64,000 nucleotides of DNA from VRUE01 sp963725085 (GCA_963725085.1 CAVRXM010000001.1:868001-932000), one strand, 5' to 3'. Positions 51,709 through 63,132 are shown, counted from the first letter of the stretch. Numbers and translations: made by a program. Notes: generated by a model from the letters alone, not told the origin.

Positions 51709-54700
51709 TGGCCAGGGCTTCGTCGATCAGGTCCTCGATGCAGCGGGCGAGCAGGGATGCTCCGGGCTCGCGCAGCATCTCGACATGTCCGGCCGGCAGC
51801 TCCCTCACCTCGACTCCACCCTCTGCCCGGAGTGGCCAGGCAGCATAGGTCGGTTTCTCCCTGAACTCGGTCGAGGTGATGAGGGCGACGCGTCCCGGCC
51901 ACGGCCGAGCCCGATAGGTGGCCCGAGCCTCTCGTGCCGCTGCGACGACCCGGCGCTCGATCCGCCCCCGAGCCCCCGGCAGGGGCCGGTCGAGGCGCCG
52001 CTCGATCGCCTCGAGCGCCCGCGCCCGAGCCTCGACCGTCGCGGCACGGACATTGCGTGCCGCGGCCGCCCGAGCATGTCCCAGGGGGGTGCCCGCTCGG
52101 CGCCTTGCCAGGTCTAGCCTGAGCCGCCTCGGCAGCGGCCCGGATGGGCCCGGCAGGAGGCCGGGGGCCAGGCCCTCGCGGGTCCCGTGGATCCAGGCCC
52201 AGTCGATCAGGTCCCGCATGTCGCCGTCGAGCGGCCGCGGGTAGGCCCCGCGCAGGTCCGGGCGGTGCCATGCCGCCCGGAGGTAGCGGTTCACCCTGGT
52301 CCCCTCTACCGGCTCGAGCAGCCGTGCGCGGAAGTCCTTCCAGCCGTCGGCGGCGATCGGGTCCGCCGGCTCCCTGCCGAGCTCCTCCCAGGCGATGCTC
52401 ATCGCCCAGTCCCATGAGAGCCCGTCAGGAGTGCGGCAGCCGGTCGTCTCCGTCGGTAACAGGAGCTCGGCGGCGAGATCCCGATGACGGCCGTGGTCCC
52501 AGGCCCAGCCGGCGAGCTCGGGCCCATCGCGCCCGAGCGGGTCGGGCCAGGCCCGGCGCAGGTCCTCGTGCCAGAGCCAGAACTCGTGCAGGTAACGGGA
52601 GACCCCTGGCGCGACCGGCTCGCGCAGCCAATCGGCGAGCGCGGCGGCGCCCTCATCGGAGCTCGGGTCGGGCACCGCCTCACCTCTCCCGCGGGCCCTG
52701 ATCAGTGCGGACTCCATCACCAGGTCGTAACCGATGCCCGGCCGCAGCTCGACCGGCCCCGCCGGGGGCGGGTCGGAGTCGAGCGAGATCAGCAGCGGCA
52801 CGTCCTCGCCGTTGGCACGAAGCCGCTGCGCCACCTCGAAGGCGACCGTGGCGCCATTGCAGCGGCCGGCCAGGATGTAGGGGCCATGGGGCCGCACCTC
52901 GCGGATTTCGGCGATGTAGCGCTCGGCCATCTCGTCGATGCCGCGGTCCAGAGGGTGCCGGCCGTCGAGCCCGCTCGGCTGGAGCCCGTAGAGGGGCTGT
53001 TCGGCGGACAGCCGGCGTGCCAGGGGCGCGAAGCCGACGAGGTTGCCGTCGCCGGCACTGACCACGAACAGGGGGGGACGCGACCCGCCGGGCTTCAGCG
53101 GAACGAGGCTCTCCCAGCGGTCGGCCGGCGCGTCGGCTCCGATGTGGGCGGACAGCGCCCCCGGCGTCGAGGCCTCGAAGATCGTCGCCAACGGCAGCCG
53201 CCTGCCGGCGATTCGCTCGAGCTCGGCGAAGAGCGAGATTGCGAGCAGCGAGTGGCCGCCGAGGGCGAAGAAGTCGTCTTCGACCCCCACCCCCTCGACC
53301 CCCAGCGTGCTCTCGAACGCCTCGACGACGAGCTGCTCGGCCCGGGTCGCCGCCCCGGAGCCGCCGGCCGTCGCAAGGTGCTCGGGGCCGGGCGCCGGGA
53401 GGCTGTTGCGGTCGATCTTTCCGTTGGCGTTGAGGGGAAGGGCGGGAAGCGTCACCCAGGCGGTGGGGACCATCGCGGCGCGGCAGGCGCTCGACCGCGT
53501 GCCGACGCAGGTCAGCGGGGTCCGGGGGCTGCCCGCCCTCCGCGGCGACGAGATACGCGGCGAGCGCCAGGTCTCCCGGCGCCCGCTCGAAGGGGATGAC
53601 CGCGGCGGCGCCGACTCCGGGATGGGCGAGCATCGCGTCCTCGACCTCGGCGGGCTCGACCCGGACGCCGCGGACCTTCACCTGGCGGTCGACCCGGTCG
53701 AGGAACTCAATCGTGCCGTCGCGACGCCAGCGGACCCGGTCGCCACTGCGATAGCGGCGGCCGCCGGGAGCGGTTCGGGTCGGGGCCGAAGCGCCTCGCG
53801 GTCAGCTCCGGGTCTCCGCGGTACCCGCGGGCGACCCCGTCGCCGCCGATCCAGAGCTCGCCGGCGACGCCGATCGGCACCGGCCGCCCGTCGGAGTCGA
53901 GCACGGTACAGGTGGTTCCCTGGATCGGGCGGCCGAGGGGGACCTTGCCGCCGAGGCCGGGACCGTCACCGGGGCGCATCTCGTGGGTGAGGGCGAACGT
54001 CGTCGTCTCGGTCGGCCCGTACCCGTTGGTGAGCCTGCCGTCAGCCGGAAGTGAGGCGAGCGCGCGGACGACGTGGTGCGGGGAGAGGACGTCGCCGCCG
54101 GCGAGCAGGTGGCGCACAGAGCCGAGGCACTCGGGCCGGCCGTCGACCAACTGGTGGAAGAGGCCCGCGGTCAGCCAGAGGGTCGTGACCCCGTGACGGT
54201 CGATCGCGGCCGCGATCGCGTCGGGCGAGGGCTGCTCGCGGAGGATCGCGATCGCGCCGCCGTTGGCGAGCGGGCCCCAGAGCTCGAGAGTCGTCGCATC
54301 GAACGCCGGCGAAGCGGCGTGGAGCATCACCGTCCCGGGGCCGAGCTCGACGTACTCGGGACCGTCGACAAGACGGACGATGTTGCTGTGAGTCACCTCG
54401 ACACCTTTCGGCGCGCCGGTCGACCCCGACGTATACATCAGGTAGGCGAGATCGTCCGGGGTGCCGGCCAAAGGGGCATCGGTCGGTGGCCCGGACAGCG
54501 CATCCGCGAGGTCGACCGCCTCGATCCCCGCCGGCAGCCGGTGTCCGGCGCCGGAGTCCTCGATTCCGATCCGAGCACCTGCGTCCCGCAACGCCCGCTC
54601 GATCCTTGCGTTGGGGTGGAGGGGATCGAGGGGGACGTAGGCGGCCCCCGCCTCGAGGATCCCGAGGAAGGCGGTGACCGTGGCCGCCGAGCGGGGCGCG

Positions 54701-57700
54701 AGCACGGCGACGCGGTCGCCGGGCTGCACGCCCCGCGCGCGAAGCGCACCGGCGACCGCGTTCGAGCGGGTCAGGAGCTCCCCATAGGAGACCCGCTCCT
54801 CGCCGTCGAGGATTGCCGTCGCCGCACCGTCCCGCTCGGCCTGGCGGCGGATCAGACCGTGGACCGTGGCGTCGCGGTCGTATTCCGTGGGGCCCGCTCC
54901 CCAGCGCTCGATCTGTGTGAGTTCGGCGTCATCGCAGACGGCGAGCTCGGAAAGGGGGGCGTCGGGGCGCTCGACGAACTGCTCGAGGAGGTGCAGGTGG
55001 TGGCCGGCGAGGCGGTCGGCGGTCGCGTCGGTGAACAGGTCGGAGTGCTCCCAGACGAAAGTCACCCCACCGTCGCGGTCATTGATCCCGATGACATTGA
55101 GGTCGGCCTTGGAGGTGCCGTTCGGGATCACCTGCACCAGTCCGACATCGAGCCCTGCCCAGCGCTCCTCCGAGCGAGGAGCGTCGTGGAAGGAGAAGAG
55201 AGCCTGGATCAGCGGTGAGCGGCTCGGGTCGCGGGGCGGCTGCAGCCCCTCGACCACGGCATCGAACGGCGCATCGACGTTCGCGTAGGCGTCGAGCGCC
55301 ACCCGCCGAACCCGTTGCAGGAGCTCCCGGACCGTCGGGTCCCCGTCGAGTTTGCAGCGCAGGGCCACCGTGTTGAGGGCCATCCCGATCATCCGCTCCG
55401 ACGCCTTCTCGCGTCGGTTGGCGATCCCGGACCCCACCTGGAGGTCATCACGGCCCGAGTAGGCACGCAGCTGGACGAGGAAGGCAGCGAGGGTGACCAT
55501 GAACAGCGTCGCGTTACCCTCGAGCGCTGTCGCCCGCAGCCGGGCGGCTAGTGCCGGCTCGAGCCGTCTCCGGATCGAGCCACCGTCGAAGGACTCGCGT
55601 GGCGGCCGCGGCCGGTCGGTCGGAAGCTCGAGCAGCGGCGGGTCCGGGTCGAGGACGAGTTTCCAGTGCTCGAGCTCTCGTCGGACCGTCTCCGACTCGA
55701 CGACGGCGCGCTCCCAACGGGCGAAGTCCTGGAACTGGACCTCGAGGGCGGGGAGGCGGTGCGAGCGCCTCTCGACCCGGGCCGAGTAGAGCTCGCTCAG
55801 CTCGTCGGCGAGGACCGTTGCGGACCAGCCGTCGTGGATCAGGTGGTGCTCGATCTGGACCAGGGCCCAGCGGCGCTCGCCGAGCCGCGCCAGCGTCCAT
55901 CGCACCAGCGGCGCCTTGCCGGGGTCGATGCGCGACCGGACCAGCCTGCGCATGAGCGCGGGCCAGGCGGCCGTAGGCTCACCACGGAAATCGATCGTCT
56001 CGAGCGGCACCCTGACGCGGTCGTGGATCACCTGGACCGGCTCGCCGTACTGCTCCTCGAATGAGGTGCGGAAGATCTCGTGACGCCCGATCAGCTCTTC
56101 CATCGCCTCTCGCAGAGCGCCCCGATCGAGGTAACCCTCGAATCGGAAGAGGACCGAGGACTGATAGGTGATCGATCCTGGCCGCAGGCATCCGTGAATC
56201 CACGCCCGGCGCTGGGCGGCGGTTACAGGCGCGAACTCGGTTCGAGGTCCTGGTCTCAGCGGCGGCAGGGCGGCGGGAGTGCCGCCTGATTCGGTGCGCC
56301 GTTCGAGCGCGTCCGGCGTCGGCGCCTCGAAGACCGCATCGATGTCGGTTTCGAGGCCGGCCTCGCGCAGGCGGGCGACCAACTGGACGGCGAGCAACGA
56401 GCTGCCGCCAACCGCGAAGAAGCTCTCGTCCGATCCGATCGCGTCCAAACCGAGGACCTCGGCCATGATTGCCGCGACCGGGCCGGCGCGGGTCGCTTTC
56501 CCTCCGTCGCGCGTCGGTGCGGGCAGGCCGGCGGCGTCGACCTTCCCACGGTCAGTGCGGGGCAGCGCCTCCTCGATAAGGAGGATCGAGCTCGGAACCA
56601 TGTAGGCGGGCAGGAGCGACGCGACGTGCTCGCGCAGCTCATCGGGCGCCGGGTTGGCTCCCGGGCGCGCCACCGCGTAGCCGACCAGGTGCTTGTGACC
56701 GGGAACATCCTCACGTGCGACGACGGTCGCCTCGAGCAGGTCGGGGTGCGAGGCCAGCGCCTGCTCCGATTCGGCCGGCTCGACCCGCTGGCCCGAGATC
56801 TTCACCATGTTGTCGATCCGGCCGAGGAACAGGAACTCTCCATCCTCACGTTCGCGGACCCGGTCTCCCGTCCTGTAGGAGGTCCCGGCCACGCCGGGGA
56901 TCTCGCGGAAGAGCTCGGAGGTGCGCTCCGGGTCGTTGCGATAGCCGCGTCCGACGCCGCGACCGGAAATCCAGAGCTCTCCTGGCTCGCCCGGGAGGAC
57001 CGGCATAGCCTCGTCGTCGAGCACATGGAGGTCGTACCCGGCAAGCGCGGAGCCGATCGGAATCGGTCCCTCCTCCCTGTCGCCGACCTCGTGGCTCGTC
57101 GCGACGATCGTCGTCTCCGAGGGACCGTAGACGTTGAGGAGCGTCACTTGGGGATGCGCGGCGCGCAGGTCGGCGGCAGTCGCCGGAGGGAGGACGTCGC
57201 CTCCAGTGCCCACGATCCGCATGCCGCCGAGGTCGGGTAGGGCGACGCGGACGAGCTCGGTGAGCATCCCGGGGGACAGCAGCGCGACGCTGACCCCGCG
57301 CGCGGAGATCAGGGCGCCGACGTCTCGCGGATCAGGCCGGCCGGAGGGAAAGACGGCGATCCTGCCGCCGCCGGCAAGCGTCGCCCAGATCTCGAAAGCG
57401 GAGAGGTCGAACCCGAGCGGGGCGACATGGAGGCATCCCTCGCCTGGGCCCGGGAACAGCTCCCAGCCACCGCGCAGAAGGTGGATCAGGTTGCGGTGGG
57501 TGACCTGGACTCCCTTCGGGGTTCCGGTCGAGCCCGAGGTGAAGAGGATGTAGGCGAGCCGGTCCCCTCCCTCCGTGACCGCCGGCCCTTCGCCCTTCGC
57601 CTCGATTGCCCGCTCGACGTCGGTCGAACCGAGAGTCATCCGGGTGTTCGAGAGCTCGGCCAGCGCCCGCCGCCTTTTCGGCGGGTGCGCGGGATCGAGC

Positions 57701-57987
57701 GGAACGTAGGCGCACCCGGCCCGCATCACGCCGAGCATGGCGGTGATCGCCTGCCACGAGCGGGGCATGTCGACCGCGATCGGATCCTCGGCGTCGACCC
57801 CGGAGTCGAGCAGGGCTGCGGCGATCGCGCCGCTCATCATCTCGAGGTCGGCGTAGGTGAGGCTTCGATCGCGATCCTCGACCGCGATCGAGTCGGGTCG
57901 GGCGCGGGCCTGTTCGGCGATCAGGGCGGGCACGGAGAGGTCCAAGCTCACCTCGCCCTCCGGGACCAGACCGACCACCCTCTCCAT
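51701..57987 (-). pseudogene. Bimodular NRPS, A-T-C-A-T-TE, frameshifted in the second A domain
   Basis: About 2090 residues from ATG 57987. A1 (about 25-490: LAYILFTSGSTGTPKGV, YGPSETTIV, YRTGDRV); T1 with Ser in FFAVGGSSLLAV; C domain with active site EHHLIHDGW; A2 (YLMYTSGSTGAPKGVEV, NGYGPTETTTF) with frameshifts near 53770 and 53480; T2 with Ser in FFALGGHSLLAI; TE with LAGRCNGATVAFEVAQRL, Cys as nucleophile, and His in LPAGHVEML. Read by eye, the ten-residue codes are about DLFLVTVIVK (A1) and DALWLAGTFK (A2); the second resembles valine-type codes. No loading C domain, so A1 starts the chain. Product probably a dipeptide-derived compound released by the TE. Confidence 0.85.
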
Positions 57988-58027
57988 CGGCCTAACCGTA
58001 TTCAACGGGGGCGAATAGCATCGGCCG

Positions 58028-58768
58028 ATGCACGGTCCGGCTTGGCTCGTGCTGCCCACCTACGACGAGGCGGCCAACATCGAGGCGATGGTCGAGGCGG
58101 TTCTCGCCAAGCTGCCGGCGTCGGGCCGGGTGCTGGTCGTCGACGACAACTCGCCCGACGGGACCGGAGAGATCGCGGAGCGGCTCGCCGCCCGCAGCGA
58201 GCGGGTCGAGGTGCTGCGCCGGCCGCGCAAGGAAGGGCTCGGCCCCGCCTACGTCGCCGGCTTCAAGCGCGCGCTCGAGGGCGGTGCGGGGCTGGTGCTC
58301 GAGATGGACGCCGACTTCTCCCACGACCCGGCCTACCTGCCGCGGTTGATCGAGGCGGCCGAGCGCGCGGACGTCGTGATCGGCTCGAGGTACGTGCCGG
58401 GGGGCGCGGTCTCCGATTGGGGTCTCGCGCGGCGAGCGATCAGCCGCGGCGGCAGCGCCTATGCGCGGCTCGCGCTCGGGCTCGACGTCCGCGACCTGAC
58501 CGGTGGCTTCAAGTGCTTCCGCCGCGAGGTCCTCGAGGCGATCGACCTCGACTCGATCGAGTCCCGCGGTTACGCGTTCCAGGTCGAGATGACGTACCGG
58601 GCGATCCAAGAGCGGATTCAAGGTGATTGAGGTCCCGATCGTCTTTCGCGATCGCAGCCGCCGGCTCGTCGAAGATGGGCGGTGCGATCGTTGCAGAGGC
58701 CGTGTGGCGCGTCCTTGCGCTCAGGTTTGGACGGAACGGAAACCCAGGCGTGCACTGGCCGCGCTCAT
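58028..58768 (+). pseudogene. Polyprenol-phosphate mannosyltransferase-like GT2, frameshifted near the end
   Basis: WLVLPTYDEAANIEAMVEAV, VLVVDDNSPDGTGEIAERLA, VLEMDADFSHDPAYLPRLIE with the D-A-D, VIGSRYVPGGAVSDWGLARR, DLTGGFKCFRREVLEAIDLD and SRGYAFQVEMTYRAI are the Ppm1/DPM synthase signatures. Frame changes near 58615 and 58655 interrupt the usual KVIEVPIVFRDR tail; the third frame gives AIVAEAVWRVLALRFGRNGN and stops at 58768. Transfers a sugar from a nucleotide sugar to polyprenyl phosphate at the membrane, giving the donor for GT39-like enzymes such as the neighbour. Confidence 0.82.
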
Positions 58769-60483
58769 GATTCCGGCTTCTTCCATACGAAGACTCGGGT
58801 CGAGAACGGGAGATTGAATGTCCGCATGAGTCTGAACCCGACCTGCCTCGCTGCTTTTTCGATGGCGCTTTGGTCAATCGTTGGTTCGAAGTCGCCTTTG
58901 GCCGGTCGGCTGGAGACGATTATTCCCGGTGGTCCGTTGACCGGGTCTTCGAGCTGGGCTCGGTAGGCGCTCGGACTGTCGGCGGGATCGGGTTCCACCT
59001 GGGCGAGGGGAATGACGCGTCCTCGATAGCGCTGCAACGTCTCGAGGGTGAGGGTGTTCGTGTTGATCACCCTGTTGCGGGAGGCGTAGATCGTGACCGG
59101 GACCGTCGGGAAGTCTCCAAGGTCGTCGACGATGTAGCGATCGAGTTCGTAGTTCACGCCGTTGTAGGCGCGGTCGGCTTCGTCGAACTTCCATTCTGGA
59201 CCAGGGACCTGTTCGCGGATCGCGGCGACCGCCTTCGGCACCCCATCCACCCAGGGCAGGGCGCCAAAGCCCGGGACTTCCACTGTGCGCTGCCGGGTCA
59301 GGGTGCCGGAGATCGTCGATGTCGAGACGACGTTGACTGCGGTCACCAGCGCTATCAGGGCGAGAGCAGGCAGGAACGCGCTGCGGTGAAGTCGCAGGGC
59401 GACCACCGCGATTGGGGGGAGAAGAACGGTGATCGGCAGCGTGAAGCCGCTGCCGGTATTTTCGGAGCTGGAAAGGGCGAGGTAGCCGGCCGCGAACACG
59501 AGCCCGACCGTCAAGACCTCGCTTCGGAGCAACGTCAGGATGGCGGCTCGACGATCATCTGAGGCCCCGACTCGCCGCACGGCCTCGATCGCCAGCACGA
59601 CGAGCCCGACGAATGTCAGGGTCGCCATCGGGACCAGCAAGTCGATGGCCGTAATTCTTTCGGCCACCGCGTGCCACCAATCCCACGACAGGATCGAGTG
59701 GTGTTCTCCGAACTCAGAGGCGTGCGAGCCGTATCCGAATTCGGTTAGGTATTCGATGACCGAATCGAGGTTGCGCCAGTACCAGGTTGCGGCGACAGCG
59801 AAGGCGGATGCCGCGGCGATTCCCAGGTTCAGGAATCCAATTGCCCACTCCTGGCGCGGACGCATGAGGGTGGCGAGAAGCGCGGCCGCGCCAATCCCCG
59901 GCACGAACGCAGCCGACATCGTCCTTGACAGGAGCATCAATCCGATCGCGACCCCGCACGCGAGAGCCCATCGGCTTCGCTGCATGCCTTCGCTTCGCAG
60001 CAGGGCGTAAACGGAACAGGCGAGGAACGCCGCCACCGGCAGAGCGAAGATGAACTCCCTTAGGTTGGCGAAGACTCCCGGCAATGTGGCGACGACCACC
60101 GCTGCGAGGGCGCCGAGCCGAGGGCCGGCCAAGCGCTCGGCGATCCCGTAGCTCGCCAGCGCCAGGACGATCAGGCACAGCGCCAGCGTCCCAAAGCCCT
60201 GCATAACCCCCTGACTGAAGACCAATATCAGGGATGTCACCGCGGGAACCAGGGGTGCCTGCGGTGCCTGTACCTGGATCGAGTGCCACCAGCCGCTTAG
60301 CCCGCCTGTGTCCAGGCCGATGTAGTTGTCGAGCGAGATCGACATGTAGCCGGCCTCGTCGACGTCGAACGGGTAGCCATGCCGGTAGGTCGCGAGCCAC
60401 CAGGCGTCCAGGGCCACGAGTAGAAGCGCGGCAACCAGGACGACGAGGGCCCATCGGCCCCGCTGGCTAACTCTGGCCAGCAC
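58765..60483 (-). CDS. Polytopic membrane glycosyltransferase (GT39/PMT-like)
   Basis: 572 residues, about ten membrane helices (WALVVLVAALLLVALDAWWL, GTLALCLIVLALASYGIAER and others). FDVDEAGYMSISLDNYIGLD in the first loop has the acidic D-E of GT-C enzymes that use polyprenyl-phosphate sugars. A C-terminal soluble region of about 170 residues follows (GPEWKFDEADRAYNGVNYEL). GT-C type glycosyltransferase of the cell envelope is the best description. Overlaps the GT4 gene upstream by 17 bp; likely uses the lipid-linked sugar made by the convergent GT2. Confidence 0.72.
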   Translation of the reverse strand: MLARVSQRGRWALVVLVAALLLVALDAWWLATYRHGYPFDVDEAGYMSISLDNYIGLDTGGLSGWWHSIQVQAPQAPLVPAVTSLILVFSQGVMQGFGTLALCLIVLALASYGIAERLAGPRLGALAAVVVATLPGVFANLREFIFALPVAAFLACSVYALLRSEGMQRSRWALACGVAIGLMLLSRTMSAAFVPGIGAAALLATLMRPRQEWAIGFLNLGIAAASAFAVAATWYWRNLDSVIEYLTEFGYGSHASEFGEHHSILSWDWWHAVAERITAIDLLVPMATLTFVGLVVLAIEAVRRVGASDDRRAAILTLLRSEVLTVGLVFAAGYLALSSSENTGSGFTLPITVLLPPIAVVALRLHRSAFLPALALIALVTAVNVVSTSTISGTLTRQRTVEVPGFGALPWVDGVPKAVAAIREQVPGPEWKFDEADRAYNGVNYELDRYIVDDLGDFPTVPVTIYASRNRVINTNTLTLETLQRYRGRVIPLAQVEPDPADSPSAYRAQLEDPVNGPPGIIVSSRPAKGDFEPTIDQSAIEKAARQVGFRLMRTFNLPFSTRVFVWKKPES

Positions 60484-62185
60484 CTGTCTGGGCCTCAGCG
60501 GGGTGTCGCGCCACCTCTCTGATCAACTCTCCGATCCTCTGCCCGTACTTGGGAAGGTCGTGCCGCCGTTCGACCAGTTCGCGGGCGCGCCGCGCGATCT
60601 CGTCCCGTTCGGCCGGGCTCGCTTCCAGCGCCCTGCGCAGGCCGTCGGCGAGGGCATCGACGTCCCTCGGTCCGCAGAGCCAGCCGGTCTCGCCGTCGTC
60701 GATCAGCTCCGGCAGGCCGTAGACGGCCGTGGCGAGGACCGGCAGCTCCCAGGCCATCGCCTCGAGCACGGTGCGCGGCAGCGACTCGACGTCGGATGCG
60801 CAGACGAGGAGGTCGGAGATTCCGTACCAGAGCGGGACATCTGGGGTGACCGGGATCAGATGGATCCGGTCCCGGAGCGGGGACTCCTCGATGTACTCGC
60901 GAAGCAGCCTCGTCTCCTCGTCCTTCCGCCCGCCGACGATTGCCAGATGGGCCCGCTCGTGGCCCGCGGCAACCGTCTCGAACGCCTGCGTGAGCGAGAC
61001 CTGCGCCTTGCGCGGCTCGACGGTCCCGATGCAGACGACGAGCTCGGCATCCTCCGGGATCCCGGCCGCCGACCTCGCCTCGGCCCGGTCGAAACCGGCC
61101 CGCCGGGCGTCGATCTCGCCGATGTCGAGCCCATACGGGATTGTCAGGAGCTTCCCCTCGGGAGCGAACGGCTCGAACAGGTGGCGGGTGGCATCGGCCT
61201 CGAAGATCAGGGCGGCGGCGTCGCGAAGCGAGCCTTCGGCGGTGCGCCGGACCAGCGGGTCGAGGTCCTCCCAGATCAGCGCCGGCGAGAAGCTCTCGTG
61301 TATCGCCCACAGCGCCGGGATCCCGAGCCTCTTCGCGACCTCGATCCCCTGGAAGGTCGTGATCGTCGCGGTGTTGACGAACACCGCCTCGAAGCCCCGC
61401 CCCTCGGCCCAGGCGACGAGCTCCTCGACACGGCCCGCGTGGGCGCTCGCTTCACCGGCCACGCTCATGGTGGTGATGTGGGAGGGGATGCCGAGCTCGT
61501 CGAGCTCGTCGCGCAGCGGCCCGTCCATGGTGCTGAGGACGGTGGCGTCGACGAGGTTGCGCGCCGTCATCTCGCGCAGCAGGTCCTGGAGGTATAGCTG
61601 GGCGCCGCCGAGCGTCAGCTGATGGGTGAAGAAGAGGGTGCGGACCGCGCCCGAGCCCGGCTGCGCGTCCCGCGCCCTCGGCATGTGCTCGGGCATCTCC
61701 ACCGGCTCCGGCGGAGGTACGACGCTGACCATCGTCGACAGCTCATGGCGTTCGCCGCCGGGGCCGTGCGCGACGCAGCGGAGCTCGACGTCGCCGTCGG
61801 CGCCGGGCCAGGTCGCGAGGTCGTGTTTCAGTTCGAATCCCGACAGGCCCGCGGCCGAGCCGAGCCGCCTCGCCAGGTCTCCCCGGGTCACCCCCAGCCG
61901 CGCGAGGCCCAGCCGTTGCTCGCCGAGGAAGACCTCGACCCGCGTGCATTGCCCCGCCGGGAAGGTGGCCCAGCCCCGGATCCACGCGGTCTCGCGGGGC
62001 AGGATCGCGCCGGCCCCCGGCGTGTCGATCCTGCCGTCGGGAATCTGCTCGGTCGGCAGCAGCTGCATCCCGTGCGTCGCATCGGGCCGCCAGATCCGCC
62101 TCGTCGCGCGCAGCCGCCAGCGAAAGCCCCTGATCACCCTGTCGAGGAGGCTCAAGCCGCCTGCCCGGCCCTGCTCGCGAGCCAA
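60467..62185 (-). CDS. Glycosyltransferase family 4 protein with N-terminal extension
   Basis: 572 residues. The first 190 residues are an extension with a beta-sandwich-like region (AWIRGWATFPAGQCTRVEVF, DLARRLGSAAGLSGFELKHD), seen in some actinobacterial GT4 proteins. GT4 core: RTLFFTHQLTLGGAQLYLQD (donor loop G-G-A-Q), FVNTATITTFQGIEVAKRLG, LLTIPYGLDIGEIDARRAGF, VVCIGTVEPRKAQVSLTQAF and SDVESLPRTVLEAMAWELPV, the E-x7-E donor motif. Retaining glycosyltransferase using a nucleotide sugar. Overlaps both neighbours, so part of one operon (63132 to 58765). Confidence 0.85.
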   Translation of the reverse strand: MAREQGRAGGLSLLDRVIRGFRWRLRATRRIWRPDATHGMQLLPTEQIPDGRIDTPGAGAILPRETAWIRGWATFPAGQCTRVEVFLGEQRLGLARLGVTRGDLARRLGSAAGLSGFELKHDLATWPGADGDVELRCVAHGPGGERHELSTMVSVVPPPEPVEMPEHMPRARDAQPGSGAVRTLFFTHQLTLGGAQLYLQDLLREMTARNLVDATVLSTMDGPLRDELDELGIPSHITTMSVAGEASAHAGRVEELVAWAEGRGFEAVFVNTATITTFQGIEVAKRLGIPALWAIHESFSPALIWEDLDPLVRRTAEGSLRDAAALIFEADATRHLFEPFAPEGKLLTIPYGLDIGEIDARRAGFDRAEARSAAGIPEDAELVVCIGTVEPRKAQVSLTQAFETVAAGHERAHLAIVGGRKDEETRLLREYIEESPLRDRIHLIPVTPDVPLWYGISDLLVCASDVESLPRTVLEAMAWELPVLATAVYGLPELIDDGETGWLCGPRDVDALADGLRRALEASPAERDEIARRARELVERRHDLPKYGQRIGELIREVARHPAEAQTGAGQS

Positions 62186-63132
62186 CTGTGTGTCCGCGCG
62201 ATTCCCTGCTCCAGCTCGAGCGGCTCGAAGGTCACCTGCCGCTGGAGCCTTTGGATGTCGAGGACGATCCGGTCGATTTCGAAGCCGCGCTCGGGGCGTG
62301 AGGCGACCCGCGCCCGCTTCCCGAGCTCCCGCTCGACCAGCGCCACCAGCTCGGCAAGAGAGGTCCCGCGGCCGGACCCGACGTTGAGGATGGTCGGGAG
62401 GTCCTCCATGGCCAGAAGGTCGACGATCACCCTGGCGACGTCGCCGGCGTAGAGGTAGTCACGGACGGCGGCGCCATCGCCGAAGAGGACGATCTCCTCT
62501 CCGCGCTCGACCAGATCGAGGAAGGTGACCACGGCGCCCTGGCCGCGGCCGGGCTGCTGGTGCTCGCCGTAGAGCGTCGAGCAGCGCAGGAGGCAGGCAC
62601 GAAGGCCGAACTCAGCGCCGGCCCTGGAGATCGCCTTCTCGCAGGCGAGGTGGAGCTTTCCGTAGAGAGCCCGTGGCTCGGTCGGCGCATCCTCTGGCAC
62701 CGGGACCCGGGCGGGCTCGCCGTACACGGTCCCGCCCGAGGAGATGTAGGTGAGGCCGACCTCCGGGGCGTCCCGCAGCGCGGTGAGCAGGGCCTCGATC
62801 GGCGCCAGGGTCAGCTCGGTGCTGAGCTCGGGGCTCTCCTCGGTCTGTGCCGGCAGCTTCCCTCCCGCGCAGTAGACGACGTGGGAAGCCCCTTCCAGCG
62901 CCGTCTTCAGGGTCGCGGGATCGGAAGCGTCGCCGATCATCAGCGAGTCGGGCTCGATCGCGGCGGCCACTTCCTGGGAGGGGTGTGATCGGGTCAGCAC
63001 CGAGAACGGGCGACCGCGCCCACTCAACTCGATGACTACGTGCGAGCCGATGAACCCGCACCCGACCACGACAACCGAGCCCCCGGGCCGCCCCCGCCTT
63101 CGGCGGCCACTCAAGGCGAATGTTTCTGCCAC
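62152..63132 (-). CDS. NAD-dependent epimerase/dehydratase
   Basis: 326 residues. SVVVVGCGFIGSHVVIELSG is the G-x-x-G-x-x-G dinucleotide loop; DPATLKTALEGASHVVYCAG; TYISSGGTVYGEPARVPVPE (catalytic Ser); PRALYGKLHLACEKAISRAG (Y-x-x-x-K); LRCSTLYGEHQQPG and VRDYLYAGDVARVIVDLLA complete the sugar-nucleotide family pattern. Modifies a nucleotide sugar (4-epimerase or dehydratase). The short linker RRRRGRPGG before the Rossmann fold may not be translated. Overlaps the GT4 gene by 34 bp. Confidence 0.88.
   Translation of the reverse strand: MAETFALSGRRRRGRPGGSVVVVGCGFIGSHVVIELSGRGRPFSVLTRSHPSQEVAAAIEPDSLMIGDASDPATLKTALEGASHVVYCAGGKLPAQTEESPELSTELTLAPIEALLTALRDAPEVGLTYISSGGTVYGEPARVPVPEDAPTEPRALYGKLHLACEKAISRAGAEFGLRACLLRCSTLYGEHQQPGRGQGAVVTFLDLVERGEEIVLFGDGAAVRDYLYAGDVARVIVDLLAMEDLPTILNVGSGRGTSLAELVALVERELGKRARVASRPERGFEIDRIVLDIQRLQRQVTFEPLELEQGIARTHSWLASRAGQAA

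Noticed and set aside
45356..58000. Penicillin acylase as tailoring enzyme of the NRPS
   Set aside because: It lies 4 kb from the NRPS operon, on the other strand, with unrelated genes between; no direct evidence of a link.
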